A stretch of DNA of 13,784 bases, from contig JAAHIC010000042.1 in assembly GCA_010671965.1 (NCBI GenBank), positions 1 to 13,784 on the forward strand, written 5' to 3'. A program made the translations under genes and the position numbers. This document shows positions 6,171-12,983 of the stretch, one piece after another (position 1 is the stretch's first letter; each line of letters starts with the position of its first letter). The notes beneath the pieces are model-generated. The model did not search any database. It saw nothing but the letters and a program-made list of their open reading frames with translations, and was not told the DNA's origin. The DNA is from Leptolyngbya sp. SIO4C5 (GTDB taxonomy: Bacteria > Cyanobacteriota > Cyanobacteriia > Phormidesmidales > Phormidesmidaceae).

Positions 6171-7408
6171 GCGGGCCTAATTTCTCCCTCTTTCGCCTTA
6201 GCAGCCTCTGCGGCAGCGGCAGCAGCCGATTCGCCCAGGTAAGCCAGCAGCCGCTGGGCAATGCGGTAAGAAGCACCCGGCGGCCCCAAACGCTGGCGGC
6301 CATTAGTTTTACAGGCTTCTAGATAAGCCGGATCAGCTAGCGTTTCCACTACTCGCTCAGCCGCCAGTCGCAGCGTGGCGGCGGTGGCGGGGCCTTTGCC
6401 CACGGTCTGAGCTGAAAGGCCCAGGAGCCGCGTTTGGGCTTCGGCAAAAGCGTAGGTGAACTGTGGCCCTGCCCCCGGTACCTGAATCACGGGTTTACCC
6501 AGAGCCACGGCCTGATCGACCGCTAGCCCCGCCATGCCCAGCACCAGAGTGGTCTGACAAACAATGTCATTGAAGGCGTCTGAGTAACAGAGAATCTCGG
6601 TCCCTGACTGCTGCGACAGAAAGAGTCTGTTCCCGTCCTGCTGCCAGCCCGCCGCCGCCGCGATCGCCGGTAGCTGCTGCATCAGATCTGGCACCAGCGC
6701 CGCCCGGAACTGGATCTCCTCAGTGCGCTGAAAAATTTCCTGCACCAGTTGCAGCTGCAGGTGGAAGTTGCGTACTGCTTCTGGCAGGCGAGAACCCGGT
6801 AGCAGCGACACCATTGGCTTACCAGGCTGAAGCTGTAGGTCTTTGCCGGTAGGCACCAGGCGATCGAGCGAGGGGATGCCGCCAAAGCGCACTTTTTCGA
6901 GTCCTTGCTGTCGCAGATTTTCCGCCGTGAAGGGGTCGCGGGTAAAGACCGTTAGGCAGCGGGGTGACTTGAGCAGCCGGGAAATCAGTGGTCCCAGATA
7001 GAGACGATCTTCGTACAGTGCTGAGAGGGGTGAAATAAAAGAGACATAGGGCCGACCACTCATGTAGGCAAAGGCTTGCCCCACCTGATCGCCCGTGGCG
7101 TGGACTAAATCACAGGTAGGGGCGTATTTTTGCACGGCTCTGAGCTGCCGCCAGGTTAGCCCAATCAGCCCCGACTGCATATCTTTTAGCAGCAGCAGCC
7201 GGTTCATGTAGGTGAAACCGCCGGAGGGTAACGTCTGGGTGGGGCCGATGATGGGGATATCCAAGCGGCGATAGGCAGATCCCTGACCGACAATGGGCAT
7301 AGCGGCAATTTCAATCTCAGGGCACAGCTCTTGCAGTGAGCGAATAATGTGGGAGGAATGATTATCCTCGCCGTGACCATTGCTGAGAAACAGTATTCGC
7401 TTAGGCAT
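6167..7408 (-). CDS. Lipid-A-disaccharide-synthase-related protein
   Basis: A 413-residue protein of the cyanobacterial LpxB-related family (TIGR03492 type, from memory), distinct from true LpxB. It has a GT-B glycosyltransferase-like layout. The N-terminal domain starts ILFLSNGHGEDNHSSHI (5-21) and includes HATGDQVGQAFA (103-114). The second domain contains SLLPGSRLPEA (201-211), which corresponds to the LLPGSR motif of LpxB, and a Gly/Pro-rich nucleotide-site region (VLGMAGLAVDQAVALGKPVIQVPG, around 290-313). An Ala-rich tail ends the protein. LpxB joins two UDP/lipid X sugars; what this relative makes is unknown. Coupling to the MsbA-type exporter suggests an envelope glycolipid. The ATG at 7408 gives the full family N-terminus. 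Confidence 0.75.
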   Translation of the reverse strand: MPKRILFLSNGHGEDNHSSHIIRSLQELCPEIEIAAMPIVGQGSAYRRLDIPIIGPTQTLPSGGFTYMNRLLLLKDMQSGLIGLTWRQLRAVQKYAPTCDLVHATGDQVGQAFAYMSGRPYVSFISPLSALYEDRLYLGPLISRLLKSPRCLTVFTRDPFTAENLRQQGLEKVRFGGIPSLDRLVPTGKDLQLQPGKPMVSLLPGSRLPEAVRNFHLQLQLVQEIFQRTEEIQFRAALVPDLMQQLPAIAAAAGWQQDGNRLFLSQQSGTEILCYSDAFNDIVCQTTLVLGMAGLAVDQAVALGKPVIQVPGAGPQFTYAFAEAQTRLLGLSAQTVGKGPATAATLRLAAERVVETLADPAYLEACKTNGRQRLGPPGASYRIAQRLLAYLGESAAAAAAEAAKAKEGEIRPA

Positions 7409-7433
7409 AGCGGCATGAATCAGGAAAGCATTA

Positions 7434-7445
7434 GCAGTATACTGC
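7434..7445. promoter_or_regulatory. 12-bp palindrome in divergent intergenic region
   Basis: GCAGTATACTGC is a perfect palindrome and puts TATACT, a good -10 box, on both strands. It lies between the divergent LpxB-related and ECF-like ATPase genes, 26 bases from one start and 108 from the other. No matching -35 boxes were found, so it could be a regulator site rather than a double promoter. Confidence 0.3.
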
Positions 7446-7553
7446 GCAGCGGTCTGGCTAGCGGTGAGACACCGGAGCCGAGGTCGGGTATCTTGGCCTA
7501 TGCTAGAGACACCTATCCTGTTTATGTGCCCGATCGCGCCTGTCTAAACCTGA

Positions 7554-8222
7554 ATGCTCCGTATCAAAAATTTGACCTATCACCCAGCCGCCAGCGCGGT
7601 GCCCATTCTCAAGTCCATCAGCTTTGAGCTGTCGCCACAGCAGATGGGCCTGATTATTGGGCCCAGCGGTTCCGGTAAAAGCACGCTGCTGGAAATCTTG
7701 GCGGGGCTGGCCGCTCCCTCAGTTGGCGAAATTTTTTGGCGCAGTCAGGAACTTAATCCAGAGCTGCTGCGGCAGTTGGGGGGGCTGGTTTTTCAGTTTC
7801 CAGAGCGTCACTTCTGCGGGCACACAGTTTTAGAAGAACTGCGGCTGGGTCACCCTGAGCTGACTGCTGAGCGGATGAAGCAGGCTCTGGGCGCTGTGGG
7901 ACTAGATCAGTTAGGACTAGAAGCAGGCCCACACGCCCTCAGCGGCGGCCAGCAGCGGCGTTTGGCCTTAGCGGTGCAGCTCATTCGCCAGCCCCATTTG
8001 TTATTACTGGATGAGCCAACGGCGGGCTTAGACTGGTCAATGCGACAGCAGCTCATTAATCTGCTGGCCCAGCTCAAAAAAGATTGGAGCTTACTGGTAG
8101 TGACCCACGACGCCGAGGAGCTAGTGGGGCTAGCCGATCGCTGCTGGACGCTGCAGCACGGTGAACTGCACGCTGCCAGTGCTCAGCGGCTAGCCAATTC
8201 CTCAGCCCCGGCGATTTCCTGA
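7554..8222 (+). CDS. ECF/CbiO-like ABC transporter ATPase
   Basis: A 222-residue stand-alone ATPase. It has Walker A GPSGSGKST (36-44), Q-loop in VFQFPERHF (79-87), signature LSGGQQRR (129-136), Walker B LLLLDEP (149-155), D-loop AGLD (157-160) and switch H185. The 'VFQFPE' wording is characteristic of energy-coupling-factor (CbiO/EcfA) ATPases, which drive uptake of vitamins or metals. No EcfT or substrate-binding subunit lies nearby, so those must be elsewhere. Cyanobacteria and plastids have such lone ECF-like ATPases (plant ABCI11/NAP14-like proteins, linked to metal homeostasis); orthology is inferred. The stop TGA shares its A with the ATG of rsmG, so translation is coupled. Confidence 0.75.
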   Translation: MLRIKNLTYHPAASAVPILKSISFELSPQQMGLIIGPSGSGKSTLLEILAGLAAPSVGEIFWRSQELNPELLRQLGGLVFQFPERHFCGHTVLEELRLGHPELTAERMKQALGAVGLDQLGLEAGPHALSGGQQRRLALAVQLIRQPHLLLLDEPTAGLDWSMRQQLINLLAQLKKDWSLLVVTHDAEELVGLADRCWTLQHGELHAASAQRLANSSAPAIS

Positions 8223-8992
8223 TGAATATGACAGCGTCTACCGAATTACCAACCTATGGCGATCGCTGGCAGGAAACCCTAAACTGGCAGCCCTCCCCGT
8301 CACAGCAGGCTATCTTTCAGCAGCTCTATGCTGAGGTGCTAGCAGCCAACCAGCAGTTTAATCTCACGCGCATTACTGAGCCAAGCGACTTTTGGGAAAA
8401 GCATCTGTGGGACTCGCTCAACGGTCTAGCTCCCTGGCTGACGCCGGATTTTTCCTGGCCGCTGCCGGAACTGCTGCGATCGCCGCAGCTACGAGTCATC
8501 GACATTGGCACCGGGGCGGGCTTTCCGGGGCTGCCAGCGGCGATCGCGCGGCCTGACTGGCAGGTAACGCTGCTAGACTCCACCCAAAAGAAAATTCGCT
8601 TTCTCAAAACCCTGGCCGAGTCACTGCAGCTAAACAACGTGAAGGGCTTAGCCAGCCGGGCCGAAACGGTGGGACATCAGCGGCATCAGCGCCAGAAGTT
8701 TCACGTAGCGCTGGTGCGAGCGGTGGGATCGGCCTCCACCTGCGCCGAGTATGCCCTGCCCCTGCTGCAGGTGGGGGGAGTCGCCGTTCTCTATCGGGGG
8801 CAGTGGTCAGCGGCTGACACTGAGGCGCTAGCGCCTGCCCTGGAGCTAATGGGGGGCGCGATCGCCCACATTCAGCCTGGCGTGACGCCCCTAACCCAGG
8901 GTCAGCGCCACTGCCTGTATTTGCAAAAAACTGAGCCAACCCCGTTAGATCTGCCCCGCCCGGTAGGCATTCCGGCCAAGCTGCCGCTCTAG
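8222..8992 (+). CDS. rsmG: 16S rRNA (guanine527-N7)-methyltransferase
   Basis: RsmG (GidB) methylates N7 of G527 in 16S rRNA with S-adenosylmethionine. The 256-residue protein has the family N-terminal motif FNLTRITEPSDFWEKHLWDS (46-65). The SAM-binding VIDIGTGAGFPGLPAAIARP lies at 92-111, then LLDSTQKKIRFL (117-128) and VALVRAVG (162-169). A C-terminal extension of about 30 residues is common in cyanobacterial members. The ATG at 8222 overlaps the upstream stop as TGATG. A second in-frame ATG at 8228 would remove only two residues. The TAG stop lies in a CTAG whose reverse is the stop of the convergent TerB-like gene. Confidence 0.93.
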   Translation: MNMTASTELPTYGDRWQETLNWQPSPSQQAIFQQLYAEVLAANQQFNLTRITEPSDFWEKHLWDSLNGLAPWLTPDFSWPLPELLRSPQLRVIDIGTGAGFPGLPAAIARPDWQVTLLDSTQKKIRFLKTLAESLQLNNVKGLASRAETVGHQRHQRQKFHVALVRAVGSASTCAEYALPLLQVGGVAVLYRGQWSAADTEALAPALELMGGAIAHIQPGVTPLTQGQRHCLYLQKTEPTPLDLPRPVGIPAKLPL

Positions 8993-9438
8993 CCCCGATT
9001 TTTAATCGTCATGACCTGCACAATCTGCAGGGCCGTATCCCCCGGAATTTCCAGGATGCGATAGAGATCGTCTAGGAAAGCCTGCTCCTGAGGCGTTACG
9101 GTGCCATCCGCTAGCACGAGGTCAGTGGCAATGGCAAAAGCGGTTTGGCGCAGTTCTTCCGGCAGCGAAGCCTTGGCCAAATTGATGAGTTTGCCTGGCC
9201 CCTGCTGTTTCAACAGTCCCAGCAGCTTGTCAAACAGGCGGTGCATCACGTCCGTGGAGAAGCTGCGAAAGAGCTGCATCCGCGCCAGCACCATTGTCAT
9301 TTCCCGGCCTTCTTGTTCAGACAGGTAGCCATCCGCCGCGATCGCCACCAGCGCTACTGCTGCAAATGCCTCAGCCGGACTCAGCATGATATTCGCGACA
9401 TCTTGCTCCGTTTTAAAAACGCCGTCAAATAAGCCCAT
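8989..9438 (-). CDS. TerB-like tellurite-resistance-family protein
   Basis: A 149-residue all-helical protein with two similar halves, each with an acidic helix start: AADGYLSEQE (34-43, D36 with E41/E43) and ADGTVTPQEQ (110-119, D111 and E118). Such DG...E pairs mark the TerB/TerB-like domain, which is thought to bind metal ions. The segment before them (MGLFDGVFKTEQDVANIMLSP) is a common cyanobacterial N-terminus of this family. No other ter genes are nearby, so a role in tellurite resistance itself is doubtful; general stress or metal sensing is as likely. There is no signal peptide and no membrane helix. It is divergent from the ferredoxin-MBL gene across 141 bases. Confidence 0.75.
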   Translation of the reverse strand: MGLFDGVFKTEQDVANIMLSPAEAFAAVALVAIAADGYLSEQEGREMTMVLARMQLFRSFSTDVMHRLFDKLLGLLKQQGPGKLINLAKASLPEELRQTAFAIATDLVLADGTVTPQEQAFLDDLYRILEIPGDTALQIVQVMTIKNRG

Positions 9439-9579
9439 ATCCCCTTTTCCTCTGGCTGCTTTTACATATTGCCGCAGTTTTTAGATAGCTTCCTCTCTTT
9501 TTTGACGATTGTTACAGCCGCGATACCCACAAACTGCTAAAGCGATCGCTAGCCTAGAGATAGCAAACTGGTCAAAGTT

Positions 9580-10455
9580 ATGGCTCACCTCAAACAGCGT
9601 CGTCCCCAAAATGTAGCCGGTGACTTCTATGTGGATAGCACCTGTATCGACTGCGATACCTGCCGCTGGATGGTTCCAAACGTGTTTTCCCGCAGTGATG
9701 GTCAGTCGGCAGTCCACCATCAGCCAGAGGAGGCCGCAGAAAGATGGGCGGCACTGCAGGCGCTTTTGGCCTGTCCCACCGCTTCGATCGGCACGCTAGC
9801 GCCTCCGGCTGAGATCAAGCAGGTGCAGCAAAGCTTTCCCAGCCCGATTGCCGAGCATGTCTATCACTGCGGCTACCATGCTGAAAGCTCATTCGGCGCG
9901 GCCAGCTATTTTATTCAGCGACCGGACGGCAACGTGCTGGTGGATTCTCCCCGCTTTGCGCCGCCGCTGGTGAAGCAGCTAGAGGCGATGGGCGGCATTC
10001 GCTACCTCTATCTCACCCACCGCAACGACGTGGCCGACCACCAAAAATTTCGCGAACATTTTGGCTGCGATCGCATTTTGCATGAGGCCGATATTAGCCC
10101 TCAAACACGGGGGGTTGAAATGCAGCTTGCCGGACTCGACCCGGTGCAGCTTGCCCCCGACCTGCTGATTATTCCCGTACCCGGACACACCCGTGGCCAC
10201 ACGGTCCTGCTCTACCAGGAGAAATTTCTTTTCAGCGGCGATCATTTGGCCTGGTCGTCCCAGCTACAGCAGCTTCATGCCTTTCGGCGGGCCTGCTGGT
10301 ATTCCTGGTCAGAGCTGATTAAGTCAATGGAGCGGCTGGCTCAATACCCGTTTGAGTGGGTGCTGCCAGGACACGGTCGCCGCTTCCACAGCGATCGCGC
10401 CACTATGCAAACCCAGATGCAGAAATGCCTGGACTGGATGCAGTCCGTCGCCTAG
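9580..10455 (+). CDS. Ferredoxin / metallo-beta-lactamase-fold fusion protein
   Basis: A 291-residue fusion. Residues 15-75 form a small ferredoxin domain with C22, C25, C28 and C65 (CIDCDTC and later ACP), able to hold one [4Fe-4S] or [3Fe-4S] cluster. Residues 90-290 form an MBL-fold hydrolase or oxidoreductase. Its metal motifs are partly changed: the usual THxHxDH appears as THRNDVADH (146-154), keeping H147, D153 and H154 but without the second histidine. GHTRGH (202-207), FSGDH (218-222) and LPGHG (262-266) are intact. Related ferredoxin-MBL proteins occur across cyanobacteria, and similar MBL proteins occur in plant plastids, as I recall. The substrate is unknown; a glyoxalase-like or redox role is possible. 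A TTGACG box lies at 9502-9507, but no convincing -10 follows. Confidence 0.8.
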   Translation: MAHLKQRRPQNVAGDFYVDSTCIDCDTCRWMVPNVFSRSDGQSAVHHQPEEAAERWAALQALLACPTASIGTLAPPAEIKQVQQSFPSPIAEHVYHCGYHAESSFGAASYFIQRPDGNVLVDSPRFAPPLVKQLEAMGGIRYLYLTHRNDVADHQKFREHFGCDRILHEADISPQTRGVEMQLAGLDPVQLAPDLLIIPVPGHTRGHTVLLYQEKFLFSGDHLAWSSQLQQLHAFRRACWYSWSELIKSMERLAQYPFEWVLPGHGRRFHSDRATMQTQMQKCLDWMQSVA

Positions 10456-11597
10456 CCCCAGAGCTTGGCCCAGGTTTGGCGTCCGGCAATGCCGTCAGTT
10501 ATCAGGCCGTGACGACGCTGAAAAGCTTCAACCGCCATTGCAGTTCCGGGGCCATAGATGCCGTCGGCAATCAGATTAAATCCCTGCTGCTGTAAAGCTT
10601 GCTGCAGCGCAACGACTTCAGGCCCTCTCAAGTAGGGATCGCTGAGAAACAGCGGCTTGGCTCTGAGAATTTTTAGGGTTTTCGGCCCGACAATGCCGTC
10701 TACCACCAGCCCGTGCTCCTGCTGAAACTGCTCGACGGTGCGCTTAGTTGCCGGGCCAAAAACACCATCTGCCGTGGTGACGTAGCCTGCTTCCTGTAGC
10801 CATCGCTGAACCGCCAGGACATCGCTGCCCTGCAGATAAGGCGTGCGCAGATAGAGCGGTCGCGTCCGCAGCAGCGTCAGGGTTTGTGGCCCGACCACAC
10901 CATCAGCTTTTAACCCATTCACCGTTTGAAAGCGCTTGACGGCTAGCTCAGTCGCCGGACCAAACACGCCGTCTACCAGCACCCCAGCACCAGTCCGAGC
11001 CAGATCGTTTTGCAGCGCTTTGACATCCTCGCCAAACAGGTAGGGCTGGGTGAGATAGAGCAGGCGATCGCCTGAACCCTCGGTAACGCTGGGCGTGGTT
11101 GGAGATACCTTAGGGGGCGTCTGCCCGGAGGGTGTGAGAAATAAGTCGGCTTCTGCCTGACGGCGGCGGCGCAGCCCTTCTTCGACATTGGTGCCGGGGT
11201 TGCGGTAGAGCAGCAGCGCCGACTCAATCTTGTCCCACTGGCGGTTACGCAGTACCCGGCTGATAGTTTCAAAGCCAGATGCCCCATAGAAGCCAGCCCC
11301 CAGGTTGTAGGCAAAACTGAGCAAAGCTCCCCGCTGATTGTCATTGAGTTCCGGCCAAACTGGAATTCGCTCTAGCGCTGGTAAAAACTCGGTTTCAAGC
11401 TGATAGACCAGTAAATCGTCAGCTTCCTGCCGCGAAATCCGCTGGCCCAGGTAGAACGGGCTGCCGTCTTTGCGCCGGGTGCTGCCCCAGCCCACCGTAT
11501 AGGGTCTGCCGCCGCTGAGCGGATCGGGATAGGCCGTCAGGTGCAGCCCTTCAAACTGTTTGATCAGCTCAACGCCAGCCAACGGTACCCTTGCCAT
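10452..11597 (-). CDS. GH24 lysozyme with three peptidoglycan-binding repeats
   Basis: A 381-residue muramidase. Residues 1-156 form a phage-type (T4-like, GH24) lysozyme with catalytic E16 in LIKQFEGLHLTAYPD (11-25), the YTVGWGST loop (33-40) and NDNQRGALLSFAYNLG (85-100). After a Pro/Ser/Thr linker (157-176) come three PG_binding_1 domains of exactly 68 residues each. They begin near L179, P247 and P315, and each carries PYLxGxxVxALQ-like and DGxxGPxT motifs. No signal peptide is visible, so export would need a holin-like or other route. It may be a domesticated phage endolysin used for wall remodelling, since no other phage gene is nearby. AGGAC (11606-11610) provides the ribosome binding site. 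Its stop shares CTAG with the ferredoxin-MBL gene. Confidence 0.88.
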   Translation of the reverse strand: MARVPLAGVELIKQFEGLHLTAYPDPLSGGRPYTVGWGSTRRKDGSPFYLGQRISRQEADDLLVYQLETEFLPALERIPVWPELNDNQRGALLSFAYNLGAGFYGASGFETISRVLRNRQWDKIESALLLYRNPGTNVEEGLRRRRQAEADLFLTPSGQTPPKVSPTTPSVTEGSGDRLLYLTQPYLFGEDVKALQNDLARTGAGVLVDGVFGPATELAVKRFQTVNGLKADGVVGPQTLTLLRTRPLYLRTPYLQGSDVLAVQRWLQEAGYVTTADGVFGPATKRTVEQFQQEHGLVVDGIVGPKTLKILRAKPLFLSDPYLRGPEVVALQQALQQQGFNLIADGIYGPGTAMAVEAFQRRHGLITDGIAGRQTWAKLWG

Positions 11598-11647
11598 TAC
11601 GATTTGTCCTGCTTACTTAATGGTTGCTGATGGATACCTCAATATTG

Positions 11648-11679
11648 ATCGGCTTTTCGTCTGCAAGCGCCGATTTTTT
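11648..11679 (+). terminator. Terminator-like hairpin between lysozyme and glsB-like genes
   Basis: ATCGGC (11648-11653) pairs with GCCGAT (11669-11674), and a run of six T follows (11674-11679) on the plus strand. Both flanking genes are on the minus strand, so the T-tract serves plus-strand (antisense) transcripts. On the minus strand the hairpin alone, after the glsB-like gene, has no T-run. Confidence 0.35.
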
Positions 11680-11763
11680 GAGAAAAGTAATTTTTGAGCG
11701 AATGGCGTTCATCCGCCTGCTCGACCAGCGACGGCCTTCGCTATTGCTTTAGCGCAAACACGA

Positions 11764-12066
11764 CTAGCCCCGACCGCCGTAGCGCCCCCAGCTGAGAAAG
11801 GCAGTGACTAAATAAAGTACGATGGCACAGCCGATGATGGCCGGAACAATTTCAACGCCCTGGATCTGCCACTGCAAAAACTCCCAGCGAATGCCGAACT
11901 GCTGCCTGAGATAGTCGGCCACCCAACGCCCGACCCAGACGCCCGCCAGACCAATCAAAATCAGCCCTACTAGCTTGCCAGGGATGCGGCGCGGCACCAG
12001 GATATTGGCGATGCCGGCACAGACGATGGCAATAATAACCTGAACTAAAAATTGAGTGATGTCCAC
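11764..12066 (-). CDS. GlsB/YeaQ/YmgE-type small membrane protein
   Basis: A 100-residue protein with three hydrophobic helices (about 6-24, 32-50 and 72-92). The glycine-rich PRRIPGKLVGLILIGLAGVWVG (25-46) is typical of the 'transglycosylase-associated' or GlsB/YeaQ/YmgE stress family. It is expected in the inner membrane; its molecular role is unknown. The frame starts with GTG at 12066, 7 bases after the proC stop, and no upstream ATG is available. GGAG at 12079-12082 is a distant ribosome binding site, so coupling to proC translation is likely. The family's proposed link with peptidoglycan enzymes is interesting next to a lysozyme gene, but it proves nothing. Confidence 0.75.
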   Translation of the reverse strand: MDITQFLVQVIIAIVCAGIANILVPRRIPGKLVGLILIGLAGVWVGRWVADYLRQQFGIRWEFLQWQIQGVEIVPAIIGCAIVLYLVTAFLSWGRYGGRG

Positions 12067-12073
12067 AGGCTAA

Positions 12074-12880
12074 CTACTCTCCGAGTTCTTGGGAGCGCTG
12101 GCAGGCTGTTCGGACGGCTTCGATCAAGGCTGTCCGCAGACCCAAAGATTCTAAACGAGCAATGCCAGCAATGGTAGTGCCCCCCGGACTTGTTACCCGA
12201 TCTTTTAGCACAGCCGGGTGGAGTTCTGTTGACTGCAGCAGCTCGGCGGTTCCCTTGACGGTTTGAATAGCAAGCTGCAGGGCGATCGCCCTGGGCAGTC
12301 CAGCAGCTACTCCCCCATCCGCCAGCGCCTCAATCATGATGGCGACATAGCCGGGGCCAGAGCCGGAAAGACCCGTCACCGCGTCCATCAGGGACTCAGA
12401 AACGCTCACAACCTGGCCTACGGACTGGAAGATCTGCCGGGCGAGCTGCTGCTGCTCAGACGTGACCGTTTTCCCCACCGCGATCGCCGTCATTCCTGCG
12501 CCCACGGTAGCGGGGGTGTTGGGCATAGCGCGAACGATAGGCCAGCCAGGGAAAGCGGCTTCTAAGCGAGACAGAGTCACCCCAGCCATAATAGAAATGA
12601 GTAGCGGTTGGGTGGTTACCGCTGTCTCAGCGGCCTCAGCTGCGATCGCCGAAAAAATTTGCGGTTTGACAGCTAGCAGCACCGCTTCAGTAGTGCTGAG
12701 AGCCTGATGGTTGTTCGATGTAGCGTTAATTCCATAGCGATCTATCAGCTGTTGTCGCCGCTCACCTGCCGGATCGCTGACGAGAACCTCACTGGGCTGA
12801 TAGAGTTCCTCTGCAATAAGGCGGGATAAAAGGGCTTCCCCCATTACCCCGCCACCGATGATGCCAAGTTTTTCAGGCAA
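12074..12880 (-). CDS. proC: Pyrroline-5-carboxylate reductase
   Basis: ProC reduces 1-pyrroline-5-carboxylate to proline with NAD(P)H, the last step of proline synthesis, in the cytosol. The 268-residue protein has the dinucleotide fold LGIIGGGVMGEALLS (5-19), ISIMAGVTL (95-103), RAMPNTPATVGAGMT (117-131) and the ProC signature in the 168-240 region (TGLSGSGPGYV, then RVTSPGGTTIAG). The start is TTG at 12880: the nearest upstream in-frame stop comes before any ATG or GTG, and the next ATG (residue 13) would cut the glycine-rich motif. AGGAGG at 12892-12897 stands 11 bases before it. It follows sepF after 95 bases, an order commonly seen in cyanobacteria, and precedes the glsB-like gene by 7 bases. 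Confidence 0.93.
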   Translation of the reverse strand: MPEKLGIIGGGVMGEALLSRLIAEELYQPSEVLVSDPAGERRQQLIDRYGINATSNNHQALSTTEAVLLAVKPQIFSAIAAEAAETAVTTQPLLISIMAGVTLSRLEAAFPGWPIVRAMPNTPATVGAGMTAIAVGKTVTSEQQQLARQIFQSVGQVVSVSESLMDAVTGLSGSGPGYVAIMIEALADGGVAAGLPRAIALQLAIQTVKGTAELLQSTELHPAVLKDRVTSPGGTTIAGIARLESLGLRTALIEAVRTACQRSQELGE

Positions 12881-12969
12881 CTGGCTCTCTGCCTCCTGAC
12901 CAATGCGTCAAACTTAAACTGAGGCAACTTTCCTAGAATGCCTGGATCAATTCACAATGAGCTGCCACC

Positions 12970-12983
12970 TGGCCTTTAGGCCA
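12970..12983. other. Short hairpin over the sepF stop codon
   Basis: TGGCCT and AGGCCA form a perfect 6-bp inverted repeat with a 2-base centre (realistically 5 bp with a 4-base loop). The sepF TAA stop lies in its loop. No T-run follows on the minus strand, so it is not a clear terminator. Confidence 0.35.

Noticed and set aside
8989..9438. Tellurite resistance locus
   Set aside because: Only a TerB-like protein is present, and no terC, terD or other ter genes are nearby.
10465..11065. Lysozyme repeats as a CRISPR or tandem DNA array
   Set aside because: The 204-base period encodes three diverged peptidoglycan-binding domains. The similarity is at protein level, not short identical repeats with spacers.
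10900..11600. Prophage remnant around the lysozyme
   Set aside because: Only the lysozyme looks phage-like. There is no integrase, holin, structural gene or attachment repeat in the window, and the flanks are housekeeping genes.
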